DNA of 64,000 nucleotides from assembly GCA_025201375.1 (NCBI GenBank), contig JAIWZP010000002.1, positions 744,001 to 808,000 of the forward strand, given 5' to 3'. Made by a program: the position numbers and the translations under genes. Each line of letters starts with the position of its first letter. The stretch's first letter is position 1. The notes under the pieces are model-generated. The model ran no database searches. It saw nothing but the letters and a program-made list of their open reading frames with translations, and was not told where the DNA came from. Origin of the DNA: Gongronella butleri. Taxonomy: Eukaryota; Mucoromycota; Mucoromycetes; Mucorales; Cunninghamellaceae. Positions 10,927 through 22,455 of the stretch are shown in pieces.

Positions 10927-12048
10927 GGCAGATGATTGTGTGTGTTTGTGTGAAGAAGAAAAAAAAAGCTATTGGTATTGGGTGCCGACGTTAAAAGAAA
11001 GCAATGCGACAAGGAATGATGAAAGGGAAAGAGAAAAAAAAAGGGTTGGGTCTGGGGTGGGAATTGACCTTTGGGTTTTTATATTCCTTTGTTGAGTGTG
11101 GGTGCAAAAAGCAAAAAAAAAAAAATAAGGTTTCAGGAACAAACAAGGCAAGCAGGGCAAACAGGAATCAGGGTGAAATGGGGAAAGCAAAGTTGAGAGG
11201 GAAGAAGCGAAGAAACGAGGAGATTGGGCGGAGAGACCCCCTTGCCTCGTCTTGTTTTGTGCGACGGCGGGCTCCGCTCACCTGTTTTTTTTTTTTTTGG
11301 TCTTTTGTGGGATTGCTAGTGCGGTTGAAAATGCTTCCATCCATCGTTGCTTTCATCACGTGCGCGCGCTTGCCGCCCTTTTTTTTTTCTTATTGACACG
11401 ACCTTTTTTTTTGAGCTCTTTTGCTTGTTTTTTGTTTTACTGCATCATTGCATGGCAAACCATGATTGTCACGTCACAAATGACGCTGGTGCAGTTTCTT
11501 TCTGTCATTCTGCTTTCTCTTTTTTTTTTTCCCACTGGGTCTAATTACACTGAACCTTGTTTTTGCGAATCCCCGCCGCGGATGCAAGCCAATGCCTGGA
11601 GCAATGCCTTCGGCAGACGTCATTTCTTATGACCAAGTGAAATCATGGGGTGTCTTTTTGATGGCTTCATCTTTTTTTTTTATTTGCAACTGAGTGGGAA
11701 AAAAAGAGCAAAAGAGCAAAAAAAGCAAGATCAGCGTGATCTGCTTGGGGGGTGACAAGGACAATTGGATAAGAAAAAGGGCAGGGGGAATTGGAGAGGG
11801 AAGGGGGCCATCTATCCTCCACAGTGTTCCGGCGCAAAACGTCGAAACATGTGTAAAGAGTAGGGTTTTAAGAAAAAAATAGATAAGTAGTATGTACGAT
11901 AGAAAAAGCAAAAAGGGAATGCGGACGGAGCAAGTGAGAGAGGTCAATTGAGGGCGACGGATGAGGGTGCAGATGTGTGTACAAGGTAAAATAAAGAGTA
12001 AAATGTAAAAAAAAAAAAAGAGATAACAAGAGATAGATTTTGTCATGT
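10927..12048. other. Intergenic region, no gene recognised
   Basis: These 1.1 kb separate the Ecl1-like start codon from the LCB2 stop codon. The sequence is purine-rich around 10955-11250, T-rich around 11280-11530, and purine-rich again from 11690. Open frames have biased composition (Phe, Lys, Ser) and match nothing I know. The Ecl1-like promoter and the LCB2 3' UTR should lie here. Confidence 0.45.
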
Positions 12049-14124
12049 CTAATGTTTCTTGCTGACCTTGAGCATGAGCAGATCGCCGACCTCGCTGATG
12101 GTCTCGATGGCACGTTCAATGTCTTCCTTTGTATGGGCGGCAGACAAGCAGAAACGCGCACGCGAGGTGATGATGGGTGTCGCCGGGTAGCCGACGACAC
12201 ACACGGCGATGCCGCGCTTGAGCAATTCGCGCGAAAACGCAGGGATCTTGGCAGGATTGAATAGCAAGAGAGGCACCACGGGGCTGCCGTGGTCGCCATA
12301 CACAATGAAGCCAAGATCACGTAGGCGCGACGCGAAAACAAGCGAATTCTCGGCCAGGCGCTGGATGCGGCGGCGGCCTTCATCGGTGCCGTCCTCACCA
12401 CTATTCAAGAAGGGAAGAGGGGGGGTAAGCATTTGGATCGAATAGATCTTTTTTTTCTGGGCCAATTGTTCGATTTTTGATGCCAATTCCTTTTTTCGAT
12501 GCCATTGGCCATTTTTTTTCTGATTCCTTTACCAAATGATCTTCATGCTGGTGTAGATTTGCTGAGCGACAGGGACGGAAATAGGCTCAGCATAGATGTA
12601 CGCGTGATTCTTGACGCGAAGATGGTCAATGATGGCCTTGTCGCCGGCAATGTAGCCACCGGCGGCGCCAAAGGACTTTGTGAACGTGCCCATGAGGACG
12701 TCAACGTGGACAGGGTCGACACCATAGAAATCGCACACACCGCCGCCATTTTCGCCAAGAGCGCCAATGGAGTGAGCTTCGTCGACATAAAGATAAAACT
12801 TGAACTCCTTTTTCAAATTGACAATCTCGGGCAAATTGACGACGGTGCCTTCCATGGAGTAGAGGCCCTCGACAACGACGAGAATCTTCTTCCAGGGGCG
12901 GTGCGTGCGAGGCTGGCCTTGCGAGATGACTTCGCGCAGCAATTCGCGGAGATCATCCATGTTGTTGTGCTTGAAGACGCGCACGGCAGCGCCAGAAAGG
13001 CGCGCACCAAAGACAATGGACGCGTGGTTCATTTCATCCGAGATGATGAGGCAGCCCTTGCCAACAAGCGCGGGAATCGTCGTGCTGTTTGTGGCAAAGC
13101 CCATGCTGACGACCATGGCATCCTCCTTGCCCATGAACCGCGCAACAAGACGTTCCACATCGGCGTGCAATTGCGTGGATCCAGCCTGCGCGCGAGGGCT
13201 GGGTGACGGCAGACCCAACGAACGCGTCGCTTGCTCAACCGCGTCGGCACAAGGCCCCTTGCTTTGCGCAAAGCCAAGGTAATTGTACGACGCAAAGTTC
13301 AAATTCTCGGTCACCTTGCCCGTGAGGCGGAATGTGCGGTTGAAATCATTGCTCACGCGCTCAAGCAGCTTGACAGTGCGTGAAGCGACGCCAGTGATCG
13401 GCCGATTCCAACAATCCCTATGGAACAATGTAAAAAAAGAAAAGAAAAGAAAGAAAAAGAGGTGAGCTCTATGGGGGGGGAGCCAATTGGGGGGAGGGGA
13501 GGGGCCCAATGAGCTCAAAGGAGCTGAAAAAGGGGAAAAAACGAATAAAAAGAGGGGGAGGCGTGTGTTTCGCGAATTCACACTAGAAACAGGCCACCCC
13601 TCCTCACTCCCCCAGCAGGAGGTCCATACCGAATGCGCACATAGAGCCGGCGAGTGTAAAATGAGTCAAAGTCAGACACCAAAGGAGCATAGCCCTATTA
13701 TTATTATTATTTTTTGTTTTTTTGTGAAAAAAAAAAAATCAAAAAGCATTAGGACAATGGGGTCACTTGATCATGACAGATCGCCAAGATTTAGACTTAC
13801 ATTGCTTGTGCGCAAGTGCACATAGTCTTTGGGCTTGAAGAACTTGCCAAGGATATCACGCAAGTGGCCAAAGAGGATAAGAACAAGATAATTGACATAA
13901 GTCGACACGAGAACGTACAGAGGTGCGGCCTCCAGCTTGTGTTCAAGGTCGTCGTAGCGGCGCGTCTTGCGAGGCGGTGACCAGCGGGTCGTGGTGGGTG
14001 GCGTCCACGTTGTCGCTGCGTCCAACGCTGGTGCCACACTGAAAGAGTGGTCACTCGACGATTTTGGCGTCGTCAGGTGGATGCTGGGGATGCTAATGGT
14101 ATGAGCCCGCTTGCCTTTACCCAT
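12049..14124 (-). CDS. LCB2: Serine palmitoyltransferase subunit 2 (LCB2)
   Basis: This is the catalytic, PLP-binding subunit of the ER enzyme that condenses serine with palmitoyl-CoA, the first step of sphingolipid synthesis. Exons 14124-13801, 13694-13630, 13417-12533 and 12400-12049 give 541 residues (yeast Lcb2 has 561). A hydrophobic membrane segment lies at about residues 75-95 ([17 protein letters not shown]). The Lcb2 signature [18 protein letters not shown] follows, then the fold-type I aminotransferase core with [11 protein letters not shown]. The PLP motif [15 protein letters not shown] has the Schiff-base lysine at about residue 377. GTFTKSFG separates Lcb2 from 5-aminolevulinate synthase (GTLGKA-type). 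The C-terminus carries GEDGTDEG and [19 protein letters not shown]. The partner LCB1 is not in this window. Confidence 0.96.
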
Positions 14125-14487
14125 GGTGCTGATAAGGAGGAGGACCGACGAGACAACAAAGAAGATGAAGCGAAAAAGAGAAGCAAGAAAAGAAAAAAGT
14201 TGCAAAAAAAAAAAAAAATAAAGCCAAGGCCGGCCCGCTCCCCCATCAGCGGACATTGAAAAGACACGCCTCATTCATTGATTTTGGCGTGAAAACCGCA
14301 CGACACGGATGAAAAAGGAGCCGAGGCCCGCCCATGAATGGTAAAAAGGGAGCAAAACAAAATGAGAAAAAAAAAAGGGCGCCTTTATAGATTCATGCAA
14401 GGAGCGCGCGCCCATGAAACAGGGAGAAGAAAAAGAAGGAAAAAGGGAACCAGAGCAAGGAGACCGGGTATTGAGCCCATGTTTTTG
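14125..14487. promoter_or_regulatory. Upstream region of LCB2
   Basis: These 363 bp lie between the LCB2 start and the TEN1-like stop, and both genes run leftward. The sequence is purine-rich on the plus strand, so it is pyrimidine-rich on the LCB2 sense strand, with a T-tract about 80 nt before the ATG. No specific element is recognised. Confidence 0.45.
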
Positions 14488-14945
14488 TTATTTGAAGCAG
14501 AGATTGATCGCCTTTTCGTACAATTCCATGTCCATCGCATCTACATCACGCACAATCTTGGGTCGCAGCACCAGCGCGCCCTAAAGAAATAAAGAAAAAA
14601 AGCGAATTTGAGCCAGCCAGATCGATCAAGCACGCGAAATATTACCTGTTCAGGGTCCTTGCGTGCCTCCCCAATGCATTGGATCATGCGACCAGTGCCC
14701 ATGGTCATTTCTACTAGCTCCGTATCCAGTGCCAGCGTGGCGCCCTTGAATTCAAGCGTGGCGCGGTTCAAGGCCGCTTGATACTCGCTCAGTCTATGCA
14801 CAAGAAAAGCCAAAAACGCGTCAATTCTCTCATTTTGGCAACAAATGGCGCCTTACATTCCTGTGACACGCAGATACATGCCTGCGAAGCTATCAGGATC
14901 GGCAGCCACGTCCTGTAGCAAGACAGGTTTGCCATGAGGAAGCAT
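14488..14945 (-). CDS. TEN1: TEN1-like telomere-capping OB-fold protein
   Basis: Ten1 is the smallest CST subunit (Cdc13/CTC1-Stn1-Ten1). It binds Stn1 and protects telomeric single-stranded ends. Exons 14945-14857, 14793-14646 and 14580-14488 give 109 residues (family about 110-130). Visible family features are an N-terminal strand with GMYLRVTG, a LSEY turn, LALDTELVE, GEARKDPE, and the diagnostic C-terminal block LVLRPKIVRDVDAMDMELYE, which matches the Ten1 pattern of an Arg-rich strand, V-x-G/A-M-D and LYE. Family assignment is from pattern memory. Ten1 is short and diverged, so another small OB-fold protein such as RPA14 is the main alternative. It lies head-to-head with the NMN adenylyltransferase gene, 192 bp apart. 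Confidence 0.68.
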
Positions 14946-15137
14946 AGTCAACAGAAAAAAAAAAAAAAAAGAGTGGCAAAGAAAAAGCAGCGAAACCCGA
15001 TGGTCCAATGGCAATGGGGTGGACCCCGAGATAGCGGAGTTTTCTTTTTGGGCAATCGCTTGAGATGCAACTGCCTGGGCAGCATTTTGTCGGCTCTTTC
15101 TCCACTCTTTTTGTCCTTTTTTTTTTTACCCAACAAT
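14946..15137. promoter_or_regulatory. Short shared promoter, TEN1-like / NMNAT
   Basis: 192 bp separate two divergent start codons. The region holds a 16-nt A-run near 14955 and a T-run immediately before the NMNAT ATG. Sharing is inferred from the small distance. Confidence 0.5.
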
Positions 15138-16353
15138 ATGTCGAGTCCCTTGGTCGTCAGCTCCACTCTTGAGGCGGCCATCGCCTTGAATCGCAATGCA
15201 CAATTTGAGGAAGCATACGCGTTCCCGCGGCGCCTGTTGCCCACCACTATGAAAGGTCCGTGACGGCCAACGACGTGCCCTTTTTTTTTGCGTGACTCAC
15301 ACCATTTTTCGCTTTTTTTCGTTTTTTTTTGTGCCCCACCCCCCAGACGACACCAAGATCCCTTTGGTCATTGTCGCCTGTGGCTCCTTTTCACCAATTA
15401 CTTATCTGCACTTGCGCATGTTTGGTAAAATTGGGATACATTGGGCAAGCCATGTCGCCCCCGCGTATTGATTTTTTTTGATATTTCCTGTGTCATTTTT
15501 TTTTAGAAATGGCCAAGGATCATTTCCAAGAACGCAACGAGTACGAGCTGCTGGCAGGGTACTTTTCCCCCGTATCGGATGCATACATGAAGGATGGGCT
15601 TGCACCGGCAAAGCATCGCGTAAAAATGTGCCAATTGGCTGTTGACAGCACGTCTAATTGGCTGATGGTCGACTCCTGGGAGTCGCGCCAGGACAGCTAT
15701 CAGCGCACGGCCATTGTCCTCGACCACTTTGATCAAGAGCTCAATCATCATGGCGGGATCCTCACAAGCGATGGTTCAAGGAAACCCATCCGCATCATGC
15801 TGCTGGCCGGTGGCGATCTCATCGCAAGCTTTGGACATCCGTCCGTCTGGACCTCCGAGGATGTAAGCTCAATTGTGCCCAAATGGAGAGAAAAGCAATG
15901 ACTTGACAAATCAATTCGTTTTTTTTTTCCATGATGCGCAGCTGCATCACATCGTCGGGCACTTTGGTTGCGTCATTGTAGAGCGCACAGGAACAGATGT
16001 CTATGGCTTTCTCTTATCACATGATATCTTGTATCAGCACAGGGTAACACACCGCGTCGCTTGTCATTTTACGCACCCTGACTGTCCCTTTTTTTTCTTT
16101 TTTGTACGATTTGCCTATGAATAGATGAATGTCATCGTCATCAAGCAGCTGATTCACAATGACATTAGCTCGACAAAGATCAGGTGCGTCTAAAAAAGCA
16201 CACCCGGGCGTGGAATACGCGAGATGACTCATGGATATTCTTCGTTTTAGGCTCTTTGTGAAGCGCGGCATGTCCATCAAGTATCTTTTGCCTGATCCAC
16301 TGATCAATTATATCCAGCAGCATCGCCTCTATTTGCCTAGCAGCCGCTCATAG
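15138..16353 (+). CDS. NMA1: Nicotinamide mononucleotide adenylyltransferase (NMNAT)
   Basis: It transfers AMP from ATP to NMN or nicotinate mononucleotide, making NAD+ or deamido-NAD. Exons 15138-15255, 15347-15424, 15507-15862, 15942-16043, 16125-16183 and 16251-16353 give 271 residues. The nucleotidyltransferase motif is GSFSPITYLHLRMFE, with the (H/T)-x-x-H pair at Thr58 and His61. The C-terminal motif NDISSTKIR binds ATP phosphates. WLMVDSWES and LLAGGDLIASFG are conserved substrate-site blocks. All five introns are short (about 65-90 nt). The usual eukaryotic Asn in GSFNP is Ser here. Yeast has two paralogues (NMA1 and NMA2), and I cannot assign orthology to one of them. Confidence 0.95.
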
Positions 16354-18504
16354 AAGCCCCATTTAGCTCTCCGTGTAGATTAGACTTCTCCCCCTCCCTT
16401 CTTTTTATTAGATTCCTCGCTCACTCGTGCAAATACACCCCCACCCCTCCAGTGGATGATTCTGTCGCACTCACTTGTGGTGCGTGAAGGCGACTTCTTT
16501 TTTTTTTTTTTACTTGTATGCTCATTGGTGGCGCGTTTATTTGCTTTTTATTTTTGCATGTCCAATCATCCCCTATTTTGACGCGTCTTTTCTTTTGCGA
16601 AGCGCGTGTTGCTTTATTGTCATCCGCCATCCACCGGTGCATGAGGTCAAGAAGCATGAAAATCCTGAGTTTCAGATCGCTGGACGCATTTCGTCGCTGG
16701 AACACGCCAGATATGATGCGGGCGCGGCATTTTTACGAATTTCATTCCCTGCTGTTGAACAGCCTGCATCTTGATCATAATTCGAAATGTGCAGGATTGT
16801 GCCATCTAGTTCCTCTGCTAACCTATTCATGCTTCTAGGGCACTCACTGCCGAAATTTGGCTAGAATCTCTTGAACTTCTTTTTTTTTATCAACCCATCT
16901 CCAATAAGAGGCAATCACAATGCGCCCCATTCGCCTTCTAAGGGACTCAGTAAGTTGCGTTTCTCGAGAAGCCCTCATTCATTGATTTGCGATGTTTAGG
17001 TGACAAGTATCAGCGGAATGCACGAAAATGTCGAATTTTTGCAAAATATGTTGCTGACATTGTCGACAGACGCGCATTAAACCCATTCCATTCAATTCAG
17101 AAAGCCTGTCCGGTTCGAATGAGCTCTTTTTCGAGGCTCTGCGATCACGGGAACACGAGCAACAGCGTCGAACAAAAATCGCCAAATTTCCCTGATGAAC
17201 CCCCCGAAAAATCTGCGAAATCAAGGTGCCCCAATTGCTGCGCCAAAGGGCCTACTATGTAAACGCGTCCATTTAACAAGGGAAAATGACAGAAAACTCT
17301 GGGGTACATTGACGCGTTTTGGAGCAAATGCCATTTATTGGCTTTTGACACATGGTTTTCAAGTCGCTGCTGCGCATCCGAAATTGGACATGGTGGTCTG
17401 AAATCATCACCCCACGAAAGACAAGAATCGGTTTGTTATGCTTGTGCTTGTGATCATAAGAAACACTTCATCGGTTCCGGCGAGGTGCGCAGTCAAACTA
17501 ACGCATGATTTTTGCGATTTTTCGTCGCGTGAATTCTTACGCCACAGATGCGATGCGCGTCTCAGGTTCATTTATCTCTTGCATTTTGCTCACGACTTGA
17601 CATGGCCTCCAATAACGAGCGCGTCTTGTCATGTATTTGTCGCGCTAGAGGCTGCCAAAGAAATTCCGTTTCTTACTCCTAGCACAAAATTGAGCAAGGT
17701 GACACGCGTATTTTATTTCATTTTTACCAGCAAGCACGACGCGGACTACCTTGTCACCGAGTTTGATTCAAATCCGAGGACCTGAGTTTCCCAATTTTTC
17801 ATCTGACCCGAAATCCGTCAAAAATGACATCGCTGATCCTTTTGCGGGGCTATTCTCTAAAATGGCTCTAAACTTGAACTCAAGTATTCCAAGTTCAGAT
17901 CGAACACTTGGTCTGAATTTGACAAGAGATCGGGCCACTGTAACCCTATAAATCTCAAATTTGTGGATTTTGATCTTTTTGCTGTTTTGGCGATCGTAGC
18001 TTTTGCTAAAGCACGCCCGGCCTGTTGGTAGAGTGTTTGACTAGCCGTTGATAGTGCTTGTATTATACAACCGGAGATCGCTTTGCAGGATGCCTGTCGA
18101 GAATTTCGCGATCTAAAGTAGATTTTCGCACAAATTGGCCGTTTCATCAGTTTTTGTCATTTGCGTAGCAAATGAAATTGACATGGTCTCGTCGCGCTCA
18201 CATGCGTACCGCATTGGTGTCCAATTTTAGGCTAGTTTGGATTGAGCATTGCCCGAGCAAGTGGGTTAAAACAAGGGGAAAAAGGGCGTTTTCAATTTTT
18301 CGCCATGCAGCGTCTGGATGGAAAACTCAAGAGTTGCCGTACAGATGCACTGTTGCCACGGAGAATCGTTTTTTGTGCAATAGATGTCGCGCGTAGCCAT
18401 AAAATACATTCATTCTTTAAAAATGGCTGTTTTGGTTGAATTGGAAGAGGTGGGGTAGCAAGGTGACTTTATTGAAAAAAAGAAGCAAAAAAATAAATGG
18501 ATGT
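16354..18504. other. Gene-free convergent region containing repeat A1
   Basis: Between the NMNAT and Arp3 stop codons there is no gene I can support. From about 17020 to 17815 it holds one copy of a dispersed repeat also found at 42.8 and 62.4 kb. The left part (16354-16800) has ordinary AT-rich 3' flank. A stretch near 18020-18075 superficially resembles a tRNA and was rejected. Confidence 0.6.
17020..17815 (+). repeat. Dispersed repeat family A, copy 1
   Basis: About 0.8 kb aligns by eye with 42818-43610 and 62370-63130 in the same orientation. Shared landmarks in order are GTTCGAATGAG at about 17115, CACGAGCAACAGCGTCGA near 17153, CTACTATGTAAACGCG near 17252, GGTTCCGGCG near 17475, AACGAGCGCGTCTTGTC near 17617, and GAGTTTCCCAATTTTTCAT near 17785. 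An open frame through 17438-17785 is shared in part with the other copies, but substitutions fall equally on all codon positions. I see no terminal inverted repeats or target-site duplication. Confidence 0.85.
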
Positions 18505-20176
18505 CTAGCCGAGCATGCTGCCAAAGACGCGGTTGTGGCGGCAGATGGATGGGCCGTATTCATCGTACTCGGCCTTGGTATGACAATAGCCTTGGAATTC
18601 GGCGGTGGAGGCGAGTAAGCTTCCGCCGAACCAGACGGCGTGGCGCTGCTTCTTGTGGGAGATGACATTGACCTCCATTGGGGTGGCACGCGCGCCGCTG
18701 AGTTGCTCGGACGCGTGGATGCGCTCGTCGACGACGCGCTTGATGTCGCGCTGCAATCGCTTATCAAAGCCCTTGAACATGGTGGACCCGCCGGACAAGA
18801 CAATGTTTTTATACAAGCCGCGGCGCACATCGATCGGGCTCGTCTGCACAACAGTGTCTACAATCTCGGGCAAAGGCGTCAAAAAGTCCGAGCTGGCAAT
18901 CTCGGGGTTGAAAAAGATCTCGGGCGCGAGGAAGCGCTCAAAGCCCACATCCACCGAATAGTTCTAATTGGGATTTGAAAACGTCAGGAACAAGAAAAAA
19001 AGCAAGAAAGCAGGGCAAACGCGTCTCTTTTTTCATTTTTCATTTTTCATTTTTCTTTCCTTTTTTCCTCTTTTTTCCCCCTTTCTTTTCTCTACATCTC
19101 TTTCGCGTGTAAAAAAAGCTTACCCTGCTTGTCACGGTGTGGATGCCATCGTATTTGCGAAAGTGCTTTTGGGGCTCTTGGTCGTACTTTTTGAATTCCT
19201 TGACAATGTCTGGGCAAACATAAGAAAAGTCTTCCTTGATGGCCTCTGCGACGCGTAGAGAGTCCTCGGGAGGGATGGAGGTCTCGCCACGTTCGCGTAG
19301 CAGCTGCTGGACAAACGAGGTGATGTCTCTGCCGGCAATGGGGATGCTTTTGATCGAGCTGCCAATGACATAACCCTCGGCCACAGGGATGACGTGGGTC
19401 ACGCCATCACCCGAGTCCACGACCGTGCCTGTCAATGTCTGCTCGCTCACCTTGTTGGACGTCCAAGACGCCGCAAGCGCAAGCACCGCCTGCACGGCAA
19501 TGTACAGGCCCTTGACATTGAACGACTCGAACATGATTTCCGCCGTCATTTCGCGGTTCTCTGGCGCGTTCAAGGGAGGTTCCGTCTATAAAAAAATAAA
19601 AAAAAGAAAGAAAGAATTAAAAATGAGTTCAAAAGTGCCAAGATGCGCGCAGCTGCCAGCAAAAAAAAAAAAAAAAAAAAAACGACTTGCCAAGAGGAAA
19701 TGATGGTCTTCTGGCTCGCAGCGCAGGTACTTGAAGATCGATTGCTCCCAAAAGCGCTCCATGTGATCCCAATTGTTGATTTGACCATGGCGAATGGGGT
19801 AATTGAGCGCCATGGACTTTGCCTGAGCAAGCGCCTCGTCGCCAATCACAAAGTCCAAGTCCTCCATTCCGCGCTTGGACGCCAAATTGCTGCTGAGGAA
19901 CGACGGCTTGGATGGCACGCCGGGGCCTGACGTCGATGGTCGTTCATGCGTCGCAATTGCCGTCGGAAACACAAACGATGGCTCGTTATTACCGCTGAAC
20001 CCGAGTTTCGAGTACCTGGTGGAAAAAAAAGGGTCAAAACGCGTCCATGAAAGGGGGATGATGACCAAAGGGGGTCACCCCCATGCAGCGCCAAGACACG
20101 CGGCATAATAAAAGTGAAGAAAAAAGGAGCCCTACCCGGTGCCGTTGTCCATCACGACGACTGGAAGGTTGGCCAT
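18505..20176 (-). CDS. ARP3: Actin-related protein 3 (Arp2/3 complex)
   Basis: Arp3 pairs with Arp2 to nucleate branched actin filaments at cortical patches. Exons 20176-20136, 20015-19691, 19585-19124 and 18963-18505 give 428 residues (family 418-430). The actin fold is clear: [18 protein letters not shown] at the N-terminus, [53 protein letters not shown] (nucleotide loop 2), and the C-terminal [17 protein letters not shown] and [30 protein letters not shown] is Arp3-specific rather than actin. Intron 2 begins with GC (GCAAGT at 19690) and joins HHFLL to TEPPL in frame, so it is a GC-AG intron. It is head-to-head with the unrecognised gene at 20425, 248 bp apart. Confidence 0.97.
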
Positions 20177-20424
20177 GGTGGAAAAAATGAAGAGAGAAAA
20201 AAAAGGGGAGCGTTGAAATGGGGAGGAAAGAAGATGAAGAGGAAAAAAAAAAAAAGAGGAACAAAAAAGGTGAGAAAAGGAAAAAGGCCCAAGAAAAAAA
20301 TAGGCGGCGGGCGGAGCTTCAATTCGCGTTGAAAAGATGCGACAATCATCTTTTTCTTTTCCCTTTTCTTTTCTTTCCTCGTTCTTTCTTTGCTTTTTCT
20401 TCTTTTTCTTGCTTTTCTGGCACC
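20177..20424. promoter_or_regulatory. Short shared promoter, ARP3 / unknown gene
   Basis: 248 bp lie between divergent start codons. The plus strand is purine-rich (A/G runs) to about 20325, then pyrimidine-rich (CTTTTT repeats) up to the right-hand ATG. Each gene therefore has a pyrimidine-rich leader on its own sense strand. Confidence 0.5.
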
Positions 20425-21345
20425 ATGTCTGGGCATGTCATTTACGCATGTCCTTGTCTGAATATCAAGATTCACCTGGCGTCCAAGTATACGCTGCGCA
20501 CGCATGCTGCTGACCGCCAAAAGTTCAAATTCGAGCAAGAGTCGCCTCCTATGCACGGTTTTCGCTTTGAGCTTGCCATGGGCGGCATCCTCATCGTATG
20601 TTTGCCTTTCCTTTATAGCATGGCTAGGTGCTTGGTCTCACGTTGTTTTTTTTGCTCTTCTAGTCGTACAATAGCTTGATTCAAGTTCAAACCAATGACA
20701 CGTGGACCACCGTCGGCTGCCTGCACTGCGACACCAAGCATGTCTATTCAATGCTGCAAGCTGGCCATTCCGTCACGCCCCGCCAATCTGAGCAATGGGT
20801 CGTCATTCATGACCGTGCCATTGTATGTCTAATTCCTTGCCATTGATCGTTCATGCGTGACTCATCTAGTTTTATATCTTCGGGTGTAGTTTGGCTCCGA
20901 CATTGACGACACTCGCATGGACGACGCCTATTCCGAGATCTTTGACGTCAAATTGAGTCATCGCCTCAAAGCCACGGTGTCTCTCGCCGATCCAGGTATG
21001 AAAAAAACGGGGGAAAAAGAAAAAAAGAAAAAAAACGCGCTCATTCCAATTTTATCCTTTTTTTCATAGCTGTGCCCAAGGGGCTGGAGGCGCAACACAC
21101 GCAACTGCAGCACGTGCTCGATTCTGCGCTTGACAAGATGCGTCTTGCATCCGAGGTGCGAATTGAGCAATGGCGACGTGTGGAAATGGAGCGTCTCGAG
21201 GAGCAATCGCAGCGTGCACGCGATGAAAGTGACCAATTGTGGCAAAAGTGCCTGCAGGCATACGAACAACAGCTAGACGAGCCGACGACACCCTCCACCC
21301 ATGTCAATGCCGCTGCAGCCGCTGCTTCGACCCTGGCCACGCCGC

Positions 21346-21377
<32 letters not shown>

Positions 21378-22212
21378 CCGCAACAGCATGATGGAGCAGA
21401 GCCGCAGCAACAACAACAATCGCTGCCCTTGCCTCCCACAGGCCGCTCGCCATCGCCATCGCCTGCAAAGCAAGCCACGCCCTCGGTCAGTGAAAAGCAC
21501 GCGTCCGTCCGCTTTGCCGACCATGCAGAAACCTTTTTGGATCGCCGCCCGACTTTGATTCTCGAAGAACCCACCGTCCACCCCACCAATTCGTCCAGAG
21601 ACGACGCCAAAAATTCGCCCAGGGAGCTGCCTGGCGCCGCCCCTGCAGCATCATCAGCCGCCACACATGCCAATGTCAATGACGACGACACCAATGACCT
21701 GTTTGAATTGGACGAGGACATCCAGGATGATAATACAAAGTATATGAACGAACAGTCCGAAGACGAAGAGGAGGATGAGGAAGAAAAAGACGCCGAACAG
21801 CCTGATGACTCGCAAGGTAAAAACCAAAAAAAAAAAAAAAAAAAAGAGTCTCTGACTTTTTTTTTAAAAAAAAATAGGTCTACTATCACACTCCATCTCA
21901 AAGTATGCCACGTCAATGCCCATCACGATCAGCCACCCTGGCTGGCATCAACAGGACCAGGGCGATGGCGATGCTGCCGGCGGCGGCAGAGCCGGCACGA
22001 GCCCAGGCGACGACAAGGACGAGCTCAAGCCGCCGTCGTTCCTGGACACGGATCTTTCGTACAAGGATCGTCTGACATCGTCCCTGTTCCCTGATTATGG
22101 CCGAAGAAGATCCATTGCCACCACCACTCTCCAGCAGCGCAGATACCCTCAATTGGATGCATGGACGGAGCAATCGTCCCTGGACACCCGCAGGATGAGC
22201 AAGAAAGAATAA
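20425..22212 (+). CDS. Unrecognised protein with Cys motifs, coiled coil and acidic tail
   Basis: I do not recognise this family. Exons 20425-20595, 20664-20822, 20890-20995, 21070-21816 and 21878-22212 give 505 residues in one frame with good GT-AG junctions. Residues 1-110 contain a CPCLNIKIHL motif near the N-terminus and a GCLHCDTKHVY motif, which could together bind a metal. Residues about 150-205 are charged and heptad-like (coiled coil probable). A Gln-rich stretch with a 15-nt-scale CAA repeat follows at about 21346-21420. An acidic run of Glu/Asp lies at about residues 370-395. The C-terminal exon has ISKYATSMPITI and LKPPSFLDTDLSYKDRL, ending in a basic KKE. Multi-exon structure and composition shifts at exon edges support a real gene. 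Confidence 0.75.
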
Positions 22213-22455
22213 AACATGCCCCCATCCATTTGCCTCTTTTTTTTTTTTTTTTTCTTTTTCTGTGCGATTAAAACGGAAAGCGATGAGGTCATTGATCGCT
22301 TGGTTTGCTGCTGCGATTTCACTGCGGAGCGGAGCCCGACGGCCAATGAAACGAGGCGGGGATGGAGAAAAAGCGACCCTGGCTTGGATCTTTTTTTTCC
22401 CTTTTTCTTTTTTTTTTTCCTTGTTTCTTTCGTTCCCCTCGTCCCCCTACTCCTC

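Noticed and set aside
17438..17785. 115-residue frame in repeat copy A1 as a protein-coding gene
   Set aside because: Differences from copy A2 are spread evenly over codon positions, and the upstream frame is not conserved among copies.
18010..18080. tRNA-like stretch (GTTGGTAGAGTG ... CCGGAGATCGC)
   Set aside because: No consistent cloverleaf, no proper B-box GGTTCGANTCC, and no matching acceptor stem. The B-box-like GGTTCGAAT in repeat family A was rejected for the same reason.
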